Made by a program: the position numbers and the translations under genes. Below, in pieces: positions 34,338 through 47,700 of a stretch of DNA of 64,000 bases (the first letter of the stretch is position 1; every line of letters begins with the position of its first letter). Source of the DNA: Galaxea fascicularis (lineage: Eukaryota > Cnidaria > Anthozoa > Scleractinia > Euphylliidae); the NCBI GenBank assembly GCA_948470475.1, contig OX419345.1:21106859-21170858 (forward strand), given 5' to 3'. The notes under the pieces were generated by a model. It was not told the origin of the DNA. It did no database searches and saw nothing but the letters and a program-made list of their open reading frames with translations.

Positions 34338-37168
34338 GTTCTTGGAAGCATTTAGACATGATTTCTAGGTTGCTTTTTCAAGTAGGCAAAGTTTAGGCAT
34401 AATTCAAAATTTGACTCAAAAGCATGTGGTCCCCCCTTTGGGTTTTGGTCAAAATTTCAACTTTGCTAAAATCTTGGACACAGCTCAAATAAGAATAGAA
34501 ATCAAGATTGCGGAGTTCTTGGAAGCATTTAGACATGATTTCAAGGTTGCTTTTTCAAGTAGGCAAAGTTTAAGCCAAATTCAAAATTTGACTCAAAAGC
34601 ATGTGGTCCCCCCTTTGGGTTTTGGTCAAAATTTCAACTTTGCTAAAATCTTGCAGACAGCTCAAATAAGAATAGAAATCAAGTTTGCGGAGTTCTTGGA
34701 AGCATTTAGACATGATTTCTAGGTTGCTTTTTCAAGTAGGCAAAGTTTAAGCCAAATTAGAAATTTGACTTAAAAGCATGTGGTCCCCCCTTTGGGTTTT
34801 GGTCAAAATTTCAACTTTGCTAAAATCTTGCACACAGCTCAAATAAGAATAGAAATCAAGTTTGCGGAGTTCTTGGAAGCATTTAGACATGATTTCTAGG
34901 TTGCTTTTTCAAGTAGGCAAAGTTTAAGCCAAATTCAAAATTTGACTCAAAAGGATGTGGTCCCCCCTTTGGGTTTTGGTCAAAATTTCAACTTTGCTAA
35001 AATCTTGCACACAGCTCAAATAAGAATAGAAATCAAGTTTGCGGAGTTCTTGGAAGCATTTAGACATGATTTCTAGGTTGCTTTTTCAAGTAGGAAAAGT
35101 TTAAGCCAAATTGAAAATTTGACTCAAAAGCATGTGGTCCCCCGTTTGGGTTTGGTCAAAATTTCAACTTTGCTAAAATCTTGCACACAGCTCAAATAAG
35201 AATAGAAATCAAGTTTGCGGAGTTCTTGGAAGCATTTAGACATGATTTCTAGGTTGCTTTTTCAAGTAGGCAAAGTTTAAGCCAAATTCAAAATTTGACT
35301 CAAAAGCATGTGGTCCCCCCTTTGGGTTTTGGTCAAAATTTCAACTATGCTAAAATCTTGGACACAGCTCAAATAAGAATAGAAATCAAGTTTGCGGAGT
35401 TCTTGGAAGCATTTAGACATGATTTCTAGGTTGCTTTTTCAAGTAGGCAAAGTTTAAGCCAAATTCAAAATTTGACTCAAAAGCATGTGGTCCCCCCTTT
35501 GGGTTTTGGTCAAAATTTCAACTTTGCTAAAATCTTGGACACAGCTCAAATAAGAATAGAAATCAAGTTTGCGGAGTTCTTGGAAGCATTTAGACATGAT
35601 TTCTAGGTTCCTTTTTCAAGTAGGCAAAGTTTAAGCCAAATTCAAAATTTGACTCAAAAGCATGTGGTCCCCCCTTTGGGTTTTGGTCAAAATTTCAACT
35701 TTGCTAAAATCTTGGACACAGCTCAAATAAGAATAGAAATCAAGTTTGCGGAGTTCTTGGAAGCATTTAGACATGATTTCTAGGTTGCTTTTTCAAGTAG
35801 GCAAAGTTTAAGCCAAATTCAAAATTTGACTCAAAAGCATATGGTCCCCCCTTTGGGTTTTGGTCAAAATTTCAACTTTGCTAAAATCTTGCACACAGCT
35901 CAAATAAGAATAGAAATCAAGTTTGCGGAGTTCTTGGAAGGATTTAGACATGATTTCTAGGTTGCTTTTTCAAGTAGGCAAAGTTTAAGCCAAATTCAAA
36001 ATTTGACTCAAAAGCATGTGGTCCCCCCTTTGGGTTTTGGTCAAAATTTCAACTTTGCTAAAATCTTGCAGACAGCTCAAATAAGAATAGAAATCAAGTT
36101 TGCGGAGTTCTTGGAAGCATTTAGACATGATTTCTAGGTTGCTTTTTCAAGTAGGCAAAGTTTAAGCCAAATTCAAAATTTGACTCAAACGCATGTGGTC
36201 CCCCCTTTGGGTTTTGGTCAAAATTTCAACTTTGCTAAAATCTTGGACACAGCTCAAATAAGAATAGAAATCAAGTTTGCGGAGTTCTTGGAAGCATTTA
36301 GACATGATTTCAAGGTTGCTTTTTCAAGTAGGCAAAGTTTAAGCCAAATTCAAAATTTGATTCAAAAGCATGTGGTCCCCCCTTTGGGTTTTGGTCAAAA
36401 TTTCAACTTTGCTAAAATCTTGCACACAGCTCAAATAAGAATAGAAATCAAGTTTGCGGAGTTCTTGGAAGCATTTAGACATGATTTCTAGGTTGCTTTT
36501 TCAAGTAGGCAAAGTTTAAGCCAAATTCAAAATTTGACTCAAAAGCATGTGGTCCCCCCTTTGGGTTTTGGTCAAAATTTCAACTTTGCTAAAATCTTGC
36601 ACACAGCTCAAATAAGAATAGAAATCAAGTTTGCGGAGTTCTAGGAAGCATTTAGACATGATTTCTAGGTTCCTTTTTCAAGTAGGCAAAGTTTAAGCCA
36701 AATTGAAAATTTGACTCAAAAGCATGTGGTCCCCCCTTTGGGTTTTGGTCAAAATTTCAACTTTGCTAAAATCTTGCAGACAGCTCAAATAAGAATAGAA
36801 ATCAAGTTTGCGGAGTTCTTGGAAGCATTTAGACATGATTTCTAGGTTGCTTTTTCAAGTAGGCAAAGTTTAAGCCAAATTGAAAATTTGACTCAAAAGC
36901 GTGTGGTCCCCCCTTTGGGTTTTGGTCAAAATTTCAACTATGCTAAAATCTTGCACACAGCTCAAATAAGAATAGAAATCAAGTTTGCGGATTTCTTGGA
37001 AGCATTTAGACATGATTTCTAGGTTGCTTTTTCAAGTAGGCAAAGTTTAAGCCAAATTCAAAATTTGACTCAAAAGCATGTGGTCCCCCCTTTGGGTTTT
37101 GGTCAAAATTTCAACTATGCTAAAATCTTGGACACAGCTCAAATAAGAATAGAAATCAAGTTTGCGGA
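34338..37168 (+). repeat. Diverged satellite zone with many private variants
   Basis: Sixteen monomers with more one-off substitutions than their neighbours: GTTTAGGCAT near 34393, TTCAAGG near 34542 and 36311, an AGA dyad centre at 34759, AGGAAAAG near 35093, CCCCCGTTTGGG with a 1-bp deletion near 35150, CTATGC near 35346, CATATGG near 35840, GAAGGATTT near 35938, CTAGGAAGC near 36642, and GCGTGTGG near 36899. The left-zone GATATG and GCTTGC..TTTTTAAAG types are absent. Less sharing among neighbours suggests an older, less homogenised layer. No gene was seen. Confidence 0.8.
35144..35153 (+). other. C-to-G change plus 1-bp deletion in the C6-T3-G3-T4 run
   Basis: The run is read as five C, G, TTT, GGG, then three T instead of four. 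The substitution (35144) and the lost T fall within ten bases and occur nowhere else in the window. The deletion takes the cumulative phase shift to -2. Replication slippage in a T run is a simple explanation; a local assembly or base-calling error is also possible. Confidence 0.88.
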
Positions 37169-38053
37169 GTTCTTGGAAGCATTTAGACATGATTTCTAGG
37201 TTGCTTTTTCAAGTAGGCAAAGTTTAAGCCAAATTCAAAATTTGACTCAAAAGCATGTGGTCCCCCCTTTGGGTTTTGGTCAAAATTTCAACTTTGCCAA
37301 AATCTTGGACACAGCTCAAATAAGAATAGAAATCAAGTTTTCGGAGTTCTTGGAAGCATTAAGACATGCGGTCTAGCTTCCTTTTTCAAGTAGGCAAAGT
37401 TTAAGCCAAATTCAAAATTTGACTCAAAAGCATGTGGTCCCCCCTTTGGGTTTTGGTCAAAATTTCAACTTTGCTAAAATCTTGCACACAGCTCAAATAA
37501 GAATAGAAATCAAGTTTGCGGAGTTCTTGGAAGCATTTAGACATGATTTCTAGGTTGGTTTTTCAAGTAGGCAAAGTTTAAGCCAAATTCAAAATTTGAC
37601 TCAAAAGCATGTGGTCCCCCCTTTGGGTTTTGGTCAAAATTTCAACTTTGCTAAAATCTTGCAGACAGCTCAAATAAGAATAGAAATCAAGTTTGCGGAG
37701 TTCTTGGAAGCATTTAGACATGATTTCTAGGTTGCTTTTTCAAGTAGGCAAAGTTTAAGCCAAATTCAAAATTTGACTCAAAAGCATGTGGTCCCCCCTT
37801 TGGGTTTTGGTCAAAATTTCAACTTTGCTAAAATCTTGCACACAGCTCAAATAAGAATAGAAATCAAGTTTGCGGAGTTCTTGGAAGCATTTAGACATGA
37901 TTTCTAGGTTGCTTTTTCAAGTAGGCAAAGTTTAAGCCAAATTCAAAATTTGACTCAAAAGCATGTGGTCCCCCCTTTGGGTTTTGGTCAAAATTTCAAC
38001 TTTGCTAAAATCTTGCACACAGCTCAAATAAGAATAGAAATCAAGTTTGCGGA
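37169..38053 (+). repeat. 5-monomer tandem duplication, copy 1 (885 bp)
   Basis: The first monomer has TTTGCCAAAATC and TTTTCGGAG. The second has GCATTAAGACATGCGGTCTAG and GCTTCC. The third has GGTTGGTTTTTC and CAGACAG. Two plain GCACAC monomers follow. The same five occur next, exactly 885 bp (5 x 177) to the right, with every private variant in place and no difference found by eye. This is a recent local unequal exchange. Confidence 0.92.
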
Positions 38054-38938
38054 GTTCTTGGAAGCATTTAGACATGATTTCTAGGTTGCTTTTTCAAGTA
38101 GGCAAAGTTTAAGCCAAATTCAAAATTTGACTCAAAAGCATGTGGTCCCCCCTTTGGGTTTTGGTCAAAATTTCAACTTTGCCAAAATCTTGGACACAGC
38201 TCAAATAAGAATAGAAATCAAGTTTTCGGAGTTCTTGGAAGCATTAAGACATGCGGTCTAGCTTCCTTTTTCAAGTAGGCAAAGTTTAAGCCAAATTCAA
38301 AATTTGACTCAAAAGCATGTGGTCCCCCCTTTGGGTTTTGGTCAAAATTTCAACTTTGCTAAAATCTTGCACACAGCTCAAATAAGAATAGAAATCAAGT
38401 TTGCGGAGTTCTTGGAAGCATTTAGACATGATTTCTAGGTTGGTTTTTCAAGTAGGCAAAGTTTAAGCCAAATTCAAAATTTGACTCAAAAGCATGTGGT
38501 CCCCCCTTTGGGTTTTGGTCAAAATTTCAACTTTGCTAAAATCTTGCAGACAGCTCAAATAAGAATAGAAATCAAGTTTGCGGAGTTCTTGGAAGCATTT
38601 AGACATGATTTCTAGGTTGCTTTTTCAAGTAGGCAAAGTTTAAGCCAAATTCAAAATTTGACTCAAAAGCATGTGGTCCCCCCTTTGGGTTTTGGTCAAA
38701 ATTTCAACTTTGCTAAAATCTTGCACACAGCTCAAATAAGAATAGAAATCAAGTTTGCGGAGTTCTTGGAAGCATTTAGACATGATTTCTAGGTTGCTTT
38801 TTCAAGTAGGCAAAGTTTAAGCCAAATTCAAAATTTGACTCAAAAGCATGTGGTCCCCCCTTTGGGTTTTGGTCAAAATTTCAACTTTGCTAAAATCTTG
38901 CACACAGCTCAAATAAGAATAGAAATCAAGTTTGCGGA
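38054..38938 (+). repeat. 5-monomer tandem duplication, copy 2 (885 bp)
   Basis: It repeats the block to its left with the same private changes: CCAAAATC near 38182, TTTTCGGAG near 38225, ATGCGGTCTAG at 38251, and GGTTGGTTTTTC near 38440. A third copy does not follow, since the next monomers are plain. GCATTAAGAC links this unit to monomers near 40544, 41783 and 60189, which instead carry ATGAGTTCTAG. Confidence 0.92.
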
Positions 38939-41770
38939 GTTCTTGGAAGCATTTAGACATGATTTCTAGGTTGCTTTTTCAAGTAGGCAAAGTTTAAGCC
39001 AAATTCAAAATTTGACTCAAAAGCATGTGGTCCCCCCTTTGGGTTTTGGTCAAAATTTCAACTTTGCTAAAATCTTGCACACAGCTCAAATAAGAATAGA
39101 AATCAAGTTTGCGGAGTTCTTGGAAGGATTTAGACATGATTTCTAGGTTGCTTTTTCAAGTAGGCAAAGTTTAAGCCAAATTCAAAATTTGACTCAAAAG
39201 CATGTGGTCCCCCCTTTGGGTTTTGGTCAAAATTTCAACTTTGCTAAAATCTTGCACACAGCTCAAATAAGAATAGAAATCAAGTTTGCGGAGTTCTTGG
39301 AAGCATTTAGACATGATTTCTAGGTTGCTTTTTCAAGTAGGCAAAGTTTAAGCCAAATTGAAAATTTGACTCAAAAGCATGTGGTCCCCCCTTTGGGTTT
39401 TGGTCAAAATTTCAACTTTGCTAAAATCTTCGACACAGCTCAAACAAGAATAGAAATCAAGTTTGCGGAGTTCTTGGAAGCATTTAGACATGATTTCTAG
39501 GTTGCTTTTTCAAGTAGGCAAAGTTTAAGCCAAATTCAAAATTTGACTCAAAAGCATGTGGTCCCCCCTTTGGGTTTTGGTCAAAATTTCAACTTTGCTA
39601 AAATCTTGCACACAGCTCAAATAAGAATAGAAATCAAGTTTGCGGAGTTCTTGGAAGCATTTAGACATGATTTCTAGGTTGCTTTTTCAAGTAGGCAAAG
39701 TTTAAGCCAAATTCAAAATTTGACTCAAAAGCATGTGGTCCCCCCTTTGGGTTTTGGTCAAAATTTCAACTTTGCTAAAATCTTGCACACAGCTCAAATA
39801 AGAATAGAAATCAAGTTTGCGGAGTTCTTGGAAGCATTTAGACATGATTTCTAGGTTGCTTTTTCAAGTAGGCAAAGTTTAAGCCAAATTCAAAATTTGA
39901 CTCAAAAGCATGTGGTCCCCCCTTTGGGTTTTGGTCAAAATTTCAACTTTGCTAAAATCTTGCAGACAGCTCAAATAAGAATAGAAATCAAGTTTGCGGA
40001 GTTCTTGGAAGCATTTAGACATGATTTCTAGGTTGCTTTTTCAAGTAGGCAAAGTTTAAGCCAAATTCAAAATTTGACTCAAAAGCATGTGGTCCCCCCT
40101 TTGGGTTTTGGTCAAAATTTCAACTTTGCTAAAATCTTGCAGACAGCTCAAATAAGAATAGAAATCAAGTTTGCGGAGTTCTTGGAAGCATTTAGACATG
40201 ATTTCTAGGTTGCTTTTTCAAGTAGGCAAAGTTTAAGCCAAATTCAAAATTTGACTTAAAAGCATGTGGTCCCCCCTTTGGGTTTTGGTCAAAATTTCAA
40301 CTATGCTAAAATCTTGGACACAGCTCAAATAAGAATAGAAATCAAGTTTGCGGAGTTCTTGGAAGCATTTAGACATGATTTCTAGGTTGCTTTTTCAAGT
40401 AGGCAAAGTTTAAGCCAAATTCAAAATTTGACTCAAAAGCATGTGGTCCCCCCTTTGGGTTTTGGTCAAAATTTCAACTTTGCTAAAATCTTGGACACAG
40501 CTCAAATAAGAATAGAAATCAAGTTTGCGGAGTTCTTGGAAGCATTAAGACATGAGTTCTAGCTTCCATTTTCAAGTAGGCAAAGTTTAAGCCAAATTCA
40601 AAATTTGACTCAAAAGCATGTGGTCCCCCCTTTGGGTTTTGGTCAAAATTTCAACTTTGCTAAAATCTTGCAGACAGCTCAAATAAGAATAGAAATCAAG
40701 TTTGCGGAGTTCTTGGAAGCATTTAGACATGATTTCTAGGTTGCTTTTTCAAGTAGGCAAAGTTTAAGCCAAATTCAAAATTTGACTCAAAAGCATGTGG
40801 TCCCCCCTTTGGGTTTTGGTCAAAATTTCAACTTTGCTAAAATCTTGCACACAGCTCAAATAAGAATAGAAATCAAGTTTGCGGAGTTCTTGGAAGCATT
40901 TAGACATGATTTCTAGGTTGCTTTTTCAAGTAGGCAAAGTTTAAGCCAAATTCAAAATTTGACTCAAAAGCATGTGGTCCCCCCTTTGGGTTTTGGTCAA
41001 AATTTCAACTTTGCTAAAATCTTGCACACAGCTCAAATAAGAATAGAAATCAAGTTTGCGGAGTTCTTGGAAGCATTTAGACATGATTTCTAGGTTGCTT
41101 TTTCAAGTAGGCAAAGTTTAAGCCAAATTCAAAATTTGACTCAAAAGCATGTGGTCCCCCCTTTGGGTTTTGGTCAAAATTTCAACTTTGCTAAAATCTT
41201 GCACACAGCTCAAATAAGAATAGAAATCAAGTTTGCGGAGTTCTTGGAAGCATTTAGACATGATTTCTAGGTTGCTTTTTCAAGTAGGCAAAGTTTAAGC
41301 CAAATTCAAAATTTGACTCAAAAGCATGTGGTCCCCCCTTTGGGTTTTGGTCAAAATTTCAACTTTGCTAAAATCTTGCACACAGCTCAAATAAGAATAG
41401 AAATCAAGTTTGCGGAGTTCTTGGAAGCATTTAGACATGATTTCTAGGTTGCTTTTTCAAGTAGGCAAAGTTTAAGCCAAATTCAAAATTTGACTCAAAA
41501 GCATGTGGTCCCCCCTTTGGGTTTTGGTCAAAATTTCAACTTTGCTAAAATCTTGTACACAGCTCAAATAAGAATAGAAATCAAGTTTGCGGAGTTCTTG
41601 GAAGCATTTAGACATGATTTCTAGGTTGCTTTTTCAAGTAGGCAAAGTTTAAGCCAAATTCAAAATTTGACTCAAAAGCATGTGGTCCCCCCTTTGGGTT
41701 TTGGTCAAAATTTCAACTTTGCTAAAATCTTGCACACAGCTCAAATAAGAATAGAAATCAAGTTTGCGGA
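38939..41770 (+). repeat. Mostly plain satellite monomers
   Basis: Sixteen monomers, mostly GGTTGC..TTTTTCAAG with GCACAC or CAGACAG. Private changes include GAAGGATTT near 39124, CTTCGACACAG with CAAACAAG near 39429-39445, GACTTAAAAG near 40255, CTATGC near 40311, and GCATTAAGACATGAGTTCTAG with GCTTCCATTTTC near 40543-40570. The last resembles the opening monomer of block P, exactly 7 monomers (1,239 bp) to its right. No gene was seen. Confidence 0.8.
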
Positions 41771-44700
41771 GTTCTTGGAAGCATTAAGACATGAGTTCTA
41801 GCTTCCTTTTTCAAGTAGGCAAAGTTTAAGCCAAATTCAAAATTTGACTCAAAAGCATGTGGTCCCCCCTTTGGGTTTTGGTCAAAATTTCAACTTTGCT
41901 AAAATCTTGCACACAGCTCAAATAAGAATAGAAATCAAGTTTGCGGAGTTCTTGGAAGCATTTAGACATGATTTCTAGGTTGCTTTTTCAAGTAGGCAAA
42001 GTTTAAGCCAAATTCAAAATTTGACTCAAAAGCATGTGGTCCCCCCTTTGGGTTTTGGTCAAAATTTCAACTTTGCTAAAATCTTGCAGACAGCTCAAAT
42101 AAAAATAGAAATCAAGTTTGCGGAGTGTCTTGGAAGCATTTAGACATGATTTCTAGGTTGCTTTTTCAAATAGGCAAAGTTTAAGCCAAATTCAAAATTT
42201 GACTCAAAAGCATGTGGTCCCCCCTTTGGGTTTTGGTCAAAATTTCAACTTTGCTAAAATCTTGCACACAGCTCAAATAAGAATAGAAATCAAGTTTGCG
42301 AAGTTCTTGGAAGCATTTAGACATGATTTCTTGGTTCCTTTTTCAAGTAGGCAAAGTTTAAGCCAAATTCCAAATTTGACTCAAAAGCATGTGGTCCCCC
42401 CTTTGGGTTTTGGTCAAAATTTCAACTTTGCTAAAATCTTGCACACAGCTCAAATAAGAATAGAAATCAAGTTTGCGGAGTTCTTGGAAGCATTTAGACA
42501 TGATTTCTAGGTTGCTTTTACAACTAGGCAAAGTTTAAGCCAAATTGAAAATTTGACTCAAAAGCATGTGGTCCCCCCTTTGGGTTTTGGTCAAAATTTC
42601 AACTTTGCTAAAATCTTGCAGACAGCTCAAATAAGAATAGAAATCAAGTTTGCGGAGTTCTTGGAAGCATTTAGACATGATTTCTAGGTTGCTTTTTCAA
42701 GTAGGCAAAGTTTAAGCCAAATTCAAAATTTGACTCAAAAGCATGTGGTCCCCCCTTTGGGTTTTGGTCAAAATTTCAACTTTGCTAAAATCTTGCACAC
42801 AGCTCAAATAAGAATAGAAATCAAGTTTGGGGATTTCTTGGAAGCATTTAGACATGATTTCTAGGTTGCTTTTTCAAGTAGGCAAAGTTTAAGCCAAATT
42901 CAAAATTTGACTCAAAAGCATGTGGTCCCCCCTTTGGGTTTTGGTCAAAATTTCAACTTTGCTAAAATCTTGCACACAGCTCAAATAAGAATAGAAATCA
43001 AGTTTGCGAAGTTCTTGGAAGCATTTAGACATGATTTCTAGGTTGCTTTTTCAAGTAGGCAAAGTTTAAGCTAAATTCAAAATTTGACTCAAAAGCATGT
43101 GGTCCCCCCTTTGGGTTTTGGTCAAAATTTCAACTTTGCTAAAATCTTGCAGACAGCTCAAATAAGAATAGAAATCAAGTTTGCGGAGTTCTTGGAAGCA
43201 TTTAGACATGATTTCTAGGTTGCTTTTTCAAGTAGGCAAAGTTTAAGCCAAATTGCAAATTTGACTTAAAAGCATGTGGTCCCCCCTTTGGGTTTTGGTC
43301 AAAATTTCAACTTTGCTAAAATCTTGGACACAGCTCAAATAAGAATAGAAATCAAGTTTGCGGAGTTCTTGGAAGCATTTAGACATGATTTCTAGGTTGC
43401 TTTTTCAAGTAGGCAAAGTTTAAGCCAAATTCAAAATTTGACTCAAAAGCATGTGGTCCCCCCTTTGGGTTTTGGTTTAAATTTCAACTTTGCTAAAATC
43501 TTGCACACAGCTCAAATAAGAATAGAAATCAAGTTTGCGGAGTTCTTGGAAGCATTTAGACATGATTTCTAGGTTGCTTTTACAACTAGGCAAAGTTTAA
43601 GCCAAATTCAAAATTTGACTCAAAAGCATGTGGTCCCCCCTTTGGGTTTTGGTCAAAATTTCAACTTTGCTAAAATCTTGCAGACAGCTCAAATAAGAAT
43701 AGAAATCAAGTTTGCGGAGTTCTTGGAAGCATTTAGACATGATTTCTAGGTTGCTTTTTCAAGTAGGCAAAGTTTAAGCCAAATTCAAAATTTGACTCAA
43801 AAGCATGTGGTCCCCCCTTTGGGTTTTGGTCAAAATTTCAACTTTGCTAAAATCTTGCAGACAGCTCAAATAAGAATAGAAATCAAGTTTGCGGATTTCT
43901 TTGAAGCATTTAGACATGATTTCTAGGTTGCTTTTTCAAGTAGGCAAAGTTTAAGCCAAATTCAAAATTTGACTCAAAAGCATGTGGTCCCCCCTTTGGG
44001 TTTTGGTCAAAATTTCAACTTTGCTAAAATCTTGCACACAGCTCAAATAAGAATAGAAATCAAGTTTGCGGAGTTCTTGGAAGCATTTAGACATGATTTC
44101 TAGGTTCCTTTTTCAAGTAGGCAAAGTTTAAGCCAAATTCAAAATTTGACTCAAAAGCATGTGGTCCCCCCTTTGGGTTTTGGTCAAAATTTCAACTTTG
44201 CTAAAATCTTGGACACAGCTCAAATAAGAATAGAAATCAAGTTTGCGGAGTTCTTGGAAGCATTTAGACATGATTTCTAGGTTGCTTTTTCAAGTAGGCA
44301 AAGTTTAAGCCAAATTCAAAATTTGACTCAAAAGCATGTGGTCCCCCCTTTGGGTTTTGGTCAAAATTTCAACTTTGCTAAAATCTTGCACACAGCTCAA
44401 ATAAGAATAGAAATCAAGTTTGCGGAGTTCTTGGAAGCATTTAGACATGATTTCTAGGTTGCTTTTTCAAGTAGGCAAAGTTTAAGCCAAATTCAAAATT
44501 TGACTCAAAAGCATGTGGTCCCCCCTTTGGGTTTTGGTCAAAATTTCAACTTTGCTAAAATCTTGCACACAGCTCAAATAAGAATAGAAATCAAGTTTGC
44601 GGAGTTCTTGGAAGCATTTAGACATGATTTCTAGGTTGCTTTTTCAAGTAGGCAAAGTTTAAGCCAAATTCAAAATTTGACTCAAAAGCATGTGGTCCCT

Positions 44701-44780
44701 CCTTTGGGTTTTGGTCAAAATTTCAACTTTGCTAAAATCTTGCACACAGCTCAAATAAGAATAGAAATCAAGTTTGCGGA
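41771..44780 (+). repeat. Block P (17 monomers, 3,010 bp), first copy
   Basis: This ordered set of rare variants is repeated at 60177-63186, 18,406 bp away: GCATTAAGACATGAGTTCTAG; GAGTGTCTTGG with a 1-bp insertion; TCAAATAGG; GCGAAGTTC; TTCTTGGTTCC; TTCCAAATTTG; TTACAACTAGG; TTGGGGATTTC; GCTAAATTC; TTGCAAATTTGACTTAAAAG; TTTGGTTTAAATTTC; a second TTACAACTAGG; GATTTCTTTGAAG; GGTTCC; and CCCTCC. TTACAACTAGG first appears here and marks everything to the right. Only one base difference between the copies was found by eye, at 44582 (G) against 62988 (A). Confidence 0.92.
42127..42127 (+). other. 1-bp insertion (G), GAGTGTCTTGG
   Basis: The usual GGAGTTCTTGG reads GGAGTGTCTTGG. The same insertion is found at 60533, exactly 18,406 bp away, and in no other monomer. 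It is one of the firmest marks that blocks P and P' descend from one sequence. Confidence 0.95.
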
Positions 44781-47700
44781 GTTCTTGGAAGCATTTAGAC
44801 ATGATTTCTAGGTTGCTTTTTCAAGTAGGCAAAGTTTAAGCCAAATTCAAAATTTGACTCAAAAGCATGTGGTCCCCCCTTTGGGTTTTGGTCAAAATTT
44901 CAACTTTGCTAAAATCTTGCACACAGCTCAAATAAGAATAGAAATCAAGTTTGCGGAGTTCTTGGAAGCATTTAGACATGATTTCTAGGTTGCTTTTTCA
45001 AGTAGGCAAAGTTTAAGCCAAATTCAAAATTTGACTCAAAAGCATGTGGTCCCTCCTTTGGGTTTTGGTCAAAATTTCAACTTTGCTAAAATCTTGCACA
45101 CAGCTCAAATAAGAATAGAAATCAAGTTTGCGGAGTTCTTGGAAGCATTTAGACATGATTTCTAGGTTGCTTTTTCAAGTAGGCAAAGTTTAAGCCAAAT
45201 TCAAAATTTGACTCAAAAGCATGTGGTCCCCCCTTTGGGTTTTGGTCAAAATTTCAACTTTGCTAAAATCTTGCACACAGCTTAAATAAGAATAGAAATC
45301 AAGTTTGCGGAGTTCTTGGAAGCATTTAGACATGAGTTCTAGGTTGCTTTTTCAAGTAGGCAAAGTTTAAGCCAAATTGAAAATTTGACTCAAAAGCATG
45401 TGGTCCCCCCTTTGGGTTTTGGTCAAAATTTCAACTTTGCTAAAATCTTGCACACAGCTCAAATAAGAATAGAAATCAAGTTTGCGGAGTTCTTGGAAGC
45501 ATTTAGACATGATTTCTAGGTTGCTTTTTCAAGTAGGCAAAGTTTAAGCCAAATTCAAAATTTGACTCAAAAGCATGTGGTCCCCCCTTTGGGTTTTGGT
45601 CAAAATTTCAACTTTGCTAAAATCTTGGACACAGCTCAAATAAGAATAGAAATCAAGTTTGCGGAGTTCTTGGAAGCATTTAGACATGATTTCTAGGTTG
45701 CTTTTTCAAGTAGGCAAAGTTTAAGCCAAATTCAAAATTTGACTCAAAAGCATGTGGTCCCCCCTTTGGGTTTTGGTCAAAATTTCAACTTTGCTAAAAT
45801 CTTGCACACAGCTCAAATAAGAATAGAAATCAAGTTTGCGGAGTTCTTGGAAGCATTTAGACATGATTTCTAGGTTGCTTTTACAACTAGGCAAAGTTTA
45901 AGCCAAATTGAAAATTTGACTCAAAAGCATGTGGTCCCCCCTTTGGGTTTTGGTCAAAATTTCAACTTTGCTAAAATCTTGCAGACAGCTCAAATAATAA
46001 TAGAAATCAAGTTTGCGGAGTTCTTGGAAGCATTTAGACATGATTTCTAGGTTGCTTTTTCAAGTAGGCAAAGTTTAAGCCAAATTCAAAATTTGACTCA
46101 AAAGCATGTGGTCCCCCCTTTGGGTTTTGGTCAAAATTTCAACTTTGCTAAAATCTTGCAGACAGCTCAAATAAGAATAGAAATCAAGTTTGCGGAGTTC
46201 TTGGAAGCATTTAGACATGATTTCTAGGTTGCTTTTTCAAGTAGGCAAAGTTTAAGCCAAATTCAAAATTTGACTCAAAAGCATGTGGTCCCCCCTTTGG
46301 GTTTTGGTCAAAATTTCAACTTTGCTAAAATCTTGCAGACAGCTCAAATAAGAATAGAAATCAAGTTTGCGGAGTTCTTGGAAGCATTTAGACATGATTT
46401 CTAGGTTGCTTTTTCAAGTAGGCAAAGTTTAAGCCAAATTCAAAATTTGACTCAAAAGCATGTGGTCCCCCCTTTGGGTTTTGGTCAAAATTTCAACTTT
46501 GCTAAAATCTTGCAGACAGCTCAAATAAGAATAGAAATCAAGTTTGCGGAGTTCTTGGAAGCATTTAGACATGATTTCTAGGTTGCTTTTTCAAGTAGGC
46601 AAAGTTTAAGCCAAATTCAAAATTTGACTCAAAAGCATGTGGTCCCCCCTTTGGGTTTTGGTCAAAATTTCAACTTTGCTAAAATCTTGCAGACAGCTCA
46701 AATAAGAATAGAAATCAAGTTTGCGGAGTTCTTGGAAGCATTTAGACATGATTTCTAGGTTGCTTTTTCAAGTAGGCAAAGTTTAAGCCAAATTCAAAAT
46801 TTGACTCAAAAGCATGTGGTCCCCCCTTTGGGTTTTGGTCAAAATTTCAACTTTGCTAAAATCTTGCACACAGCTCAAATAAGAATAGAAATCAAGTTTG
46901 CGGAGTTCTTGGAAGCATTTAGACATGATTTCTAGGTTGCTTTTTCAAGTAGGCAAACTTTAAGCCAAATTCTAAATTTGACTCAAAAGCATGTGGTCCC
47001 CCCTTTGGGTTTTGGTCAAAATTTCAACTTTGCTAAAATCTTGCACACAGCTTAAATAAGAATAGAAATCAAGTTTGCGGAGTTCTTGGAAGCATTTAGA
47101 CATGATTTCTAGGTTGCTTTTTCAAGTAGGCAAAGTTTAAGCCAAATTCAAAATTTGACTCAAAAGCATGTGGTCCCCCCTTTGGGTTTTGGTGAAAATT
47201 TCAACTTTGCTAAAATCTTGCACACAGCTCAAATAAGAATAGAAATCAAGTTTGCGGAGTTCTTGGAAGCATTTAGACATGATTTCTAGGTTGCTTTTTC
47301 AAGTAGGCAAAGTTTAAGCCAAATTCAAAATTTGACTCAAAAGCATGTGGTTCCCCCTTTGGGTTTTGGTCAAAATTTCAACTTTGCTAAAATCTTGCAC
47401 ACAGCTCAAATAAGAATAGAAATCAAGTTTGCGGAGTTCTTGGAAGCATTTAGACATGATTTCTAGGTTGCTTTTTCAAGTAGGCAAAGTTTAAGCCAAA
47501 TTCAAAATTTGACTCAAAAGCATGTGGTCCCCCCTTTGGGTTTTGGTCAAAATTTCAACTTTGCTAAAATCTTGGACACAGCTCAAATAAGAATAGAAAT
47601 CAAGTTTGCGGAGTTCTTGGAAGCATTTAGACATGATTTCTAGGTTGCTTTTTCAAGTAGGCAAAGTTTAAGCCAAATTCAAAATTTGACTCAAAAGCAT

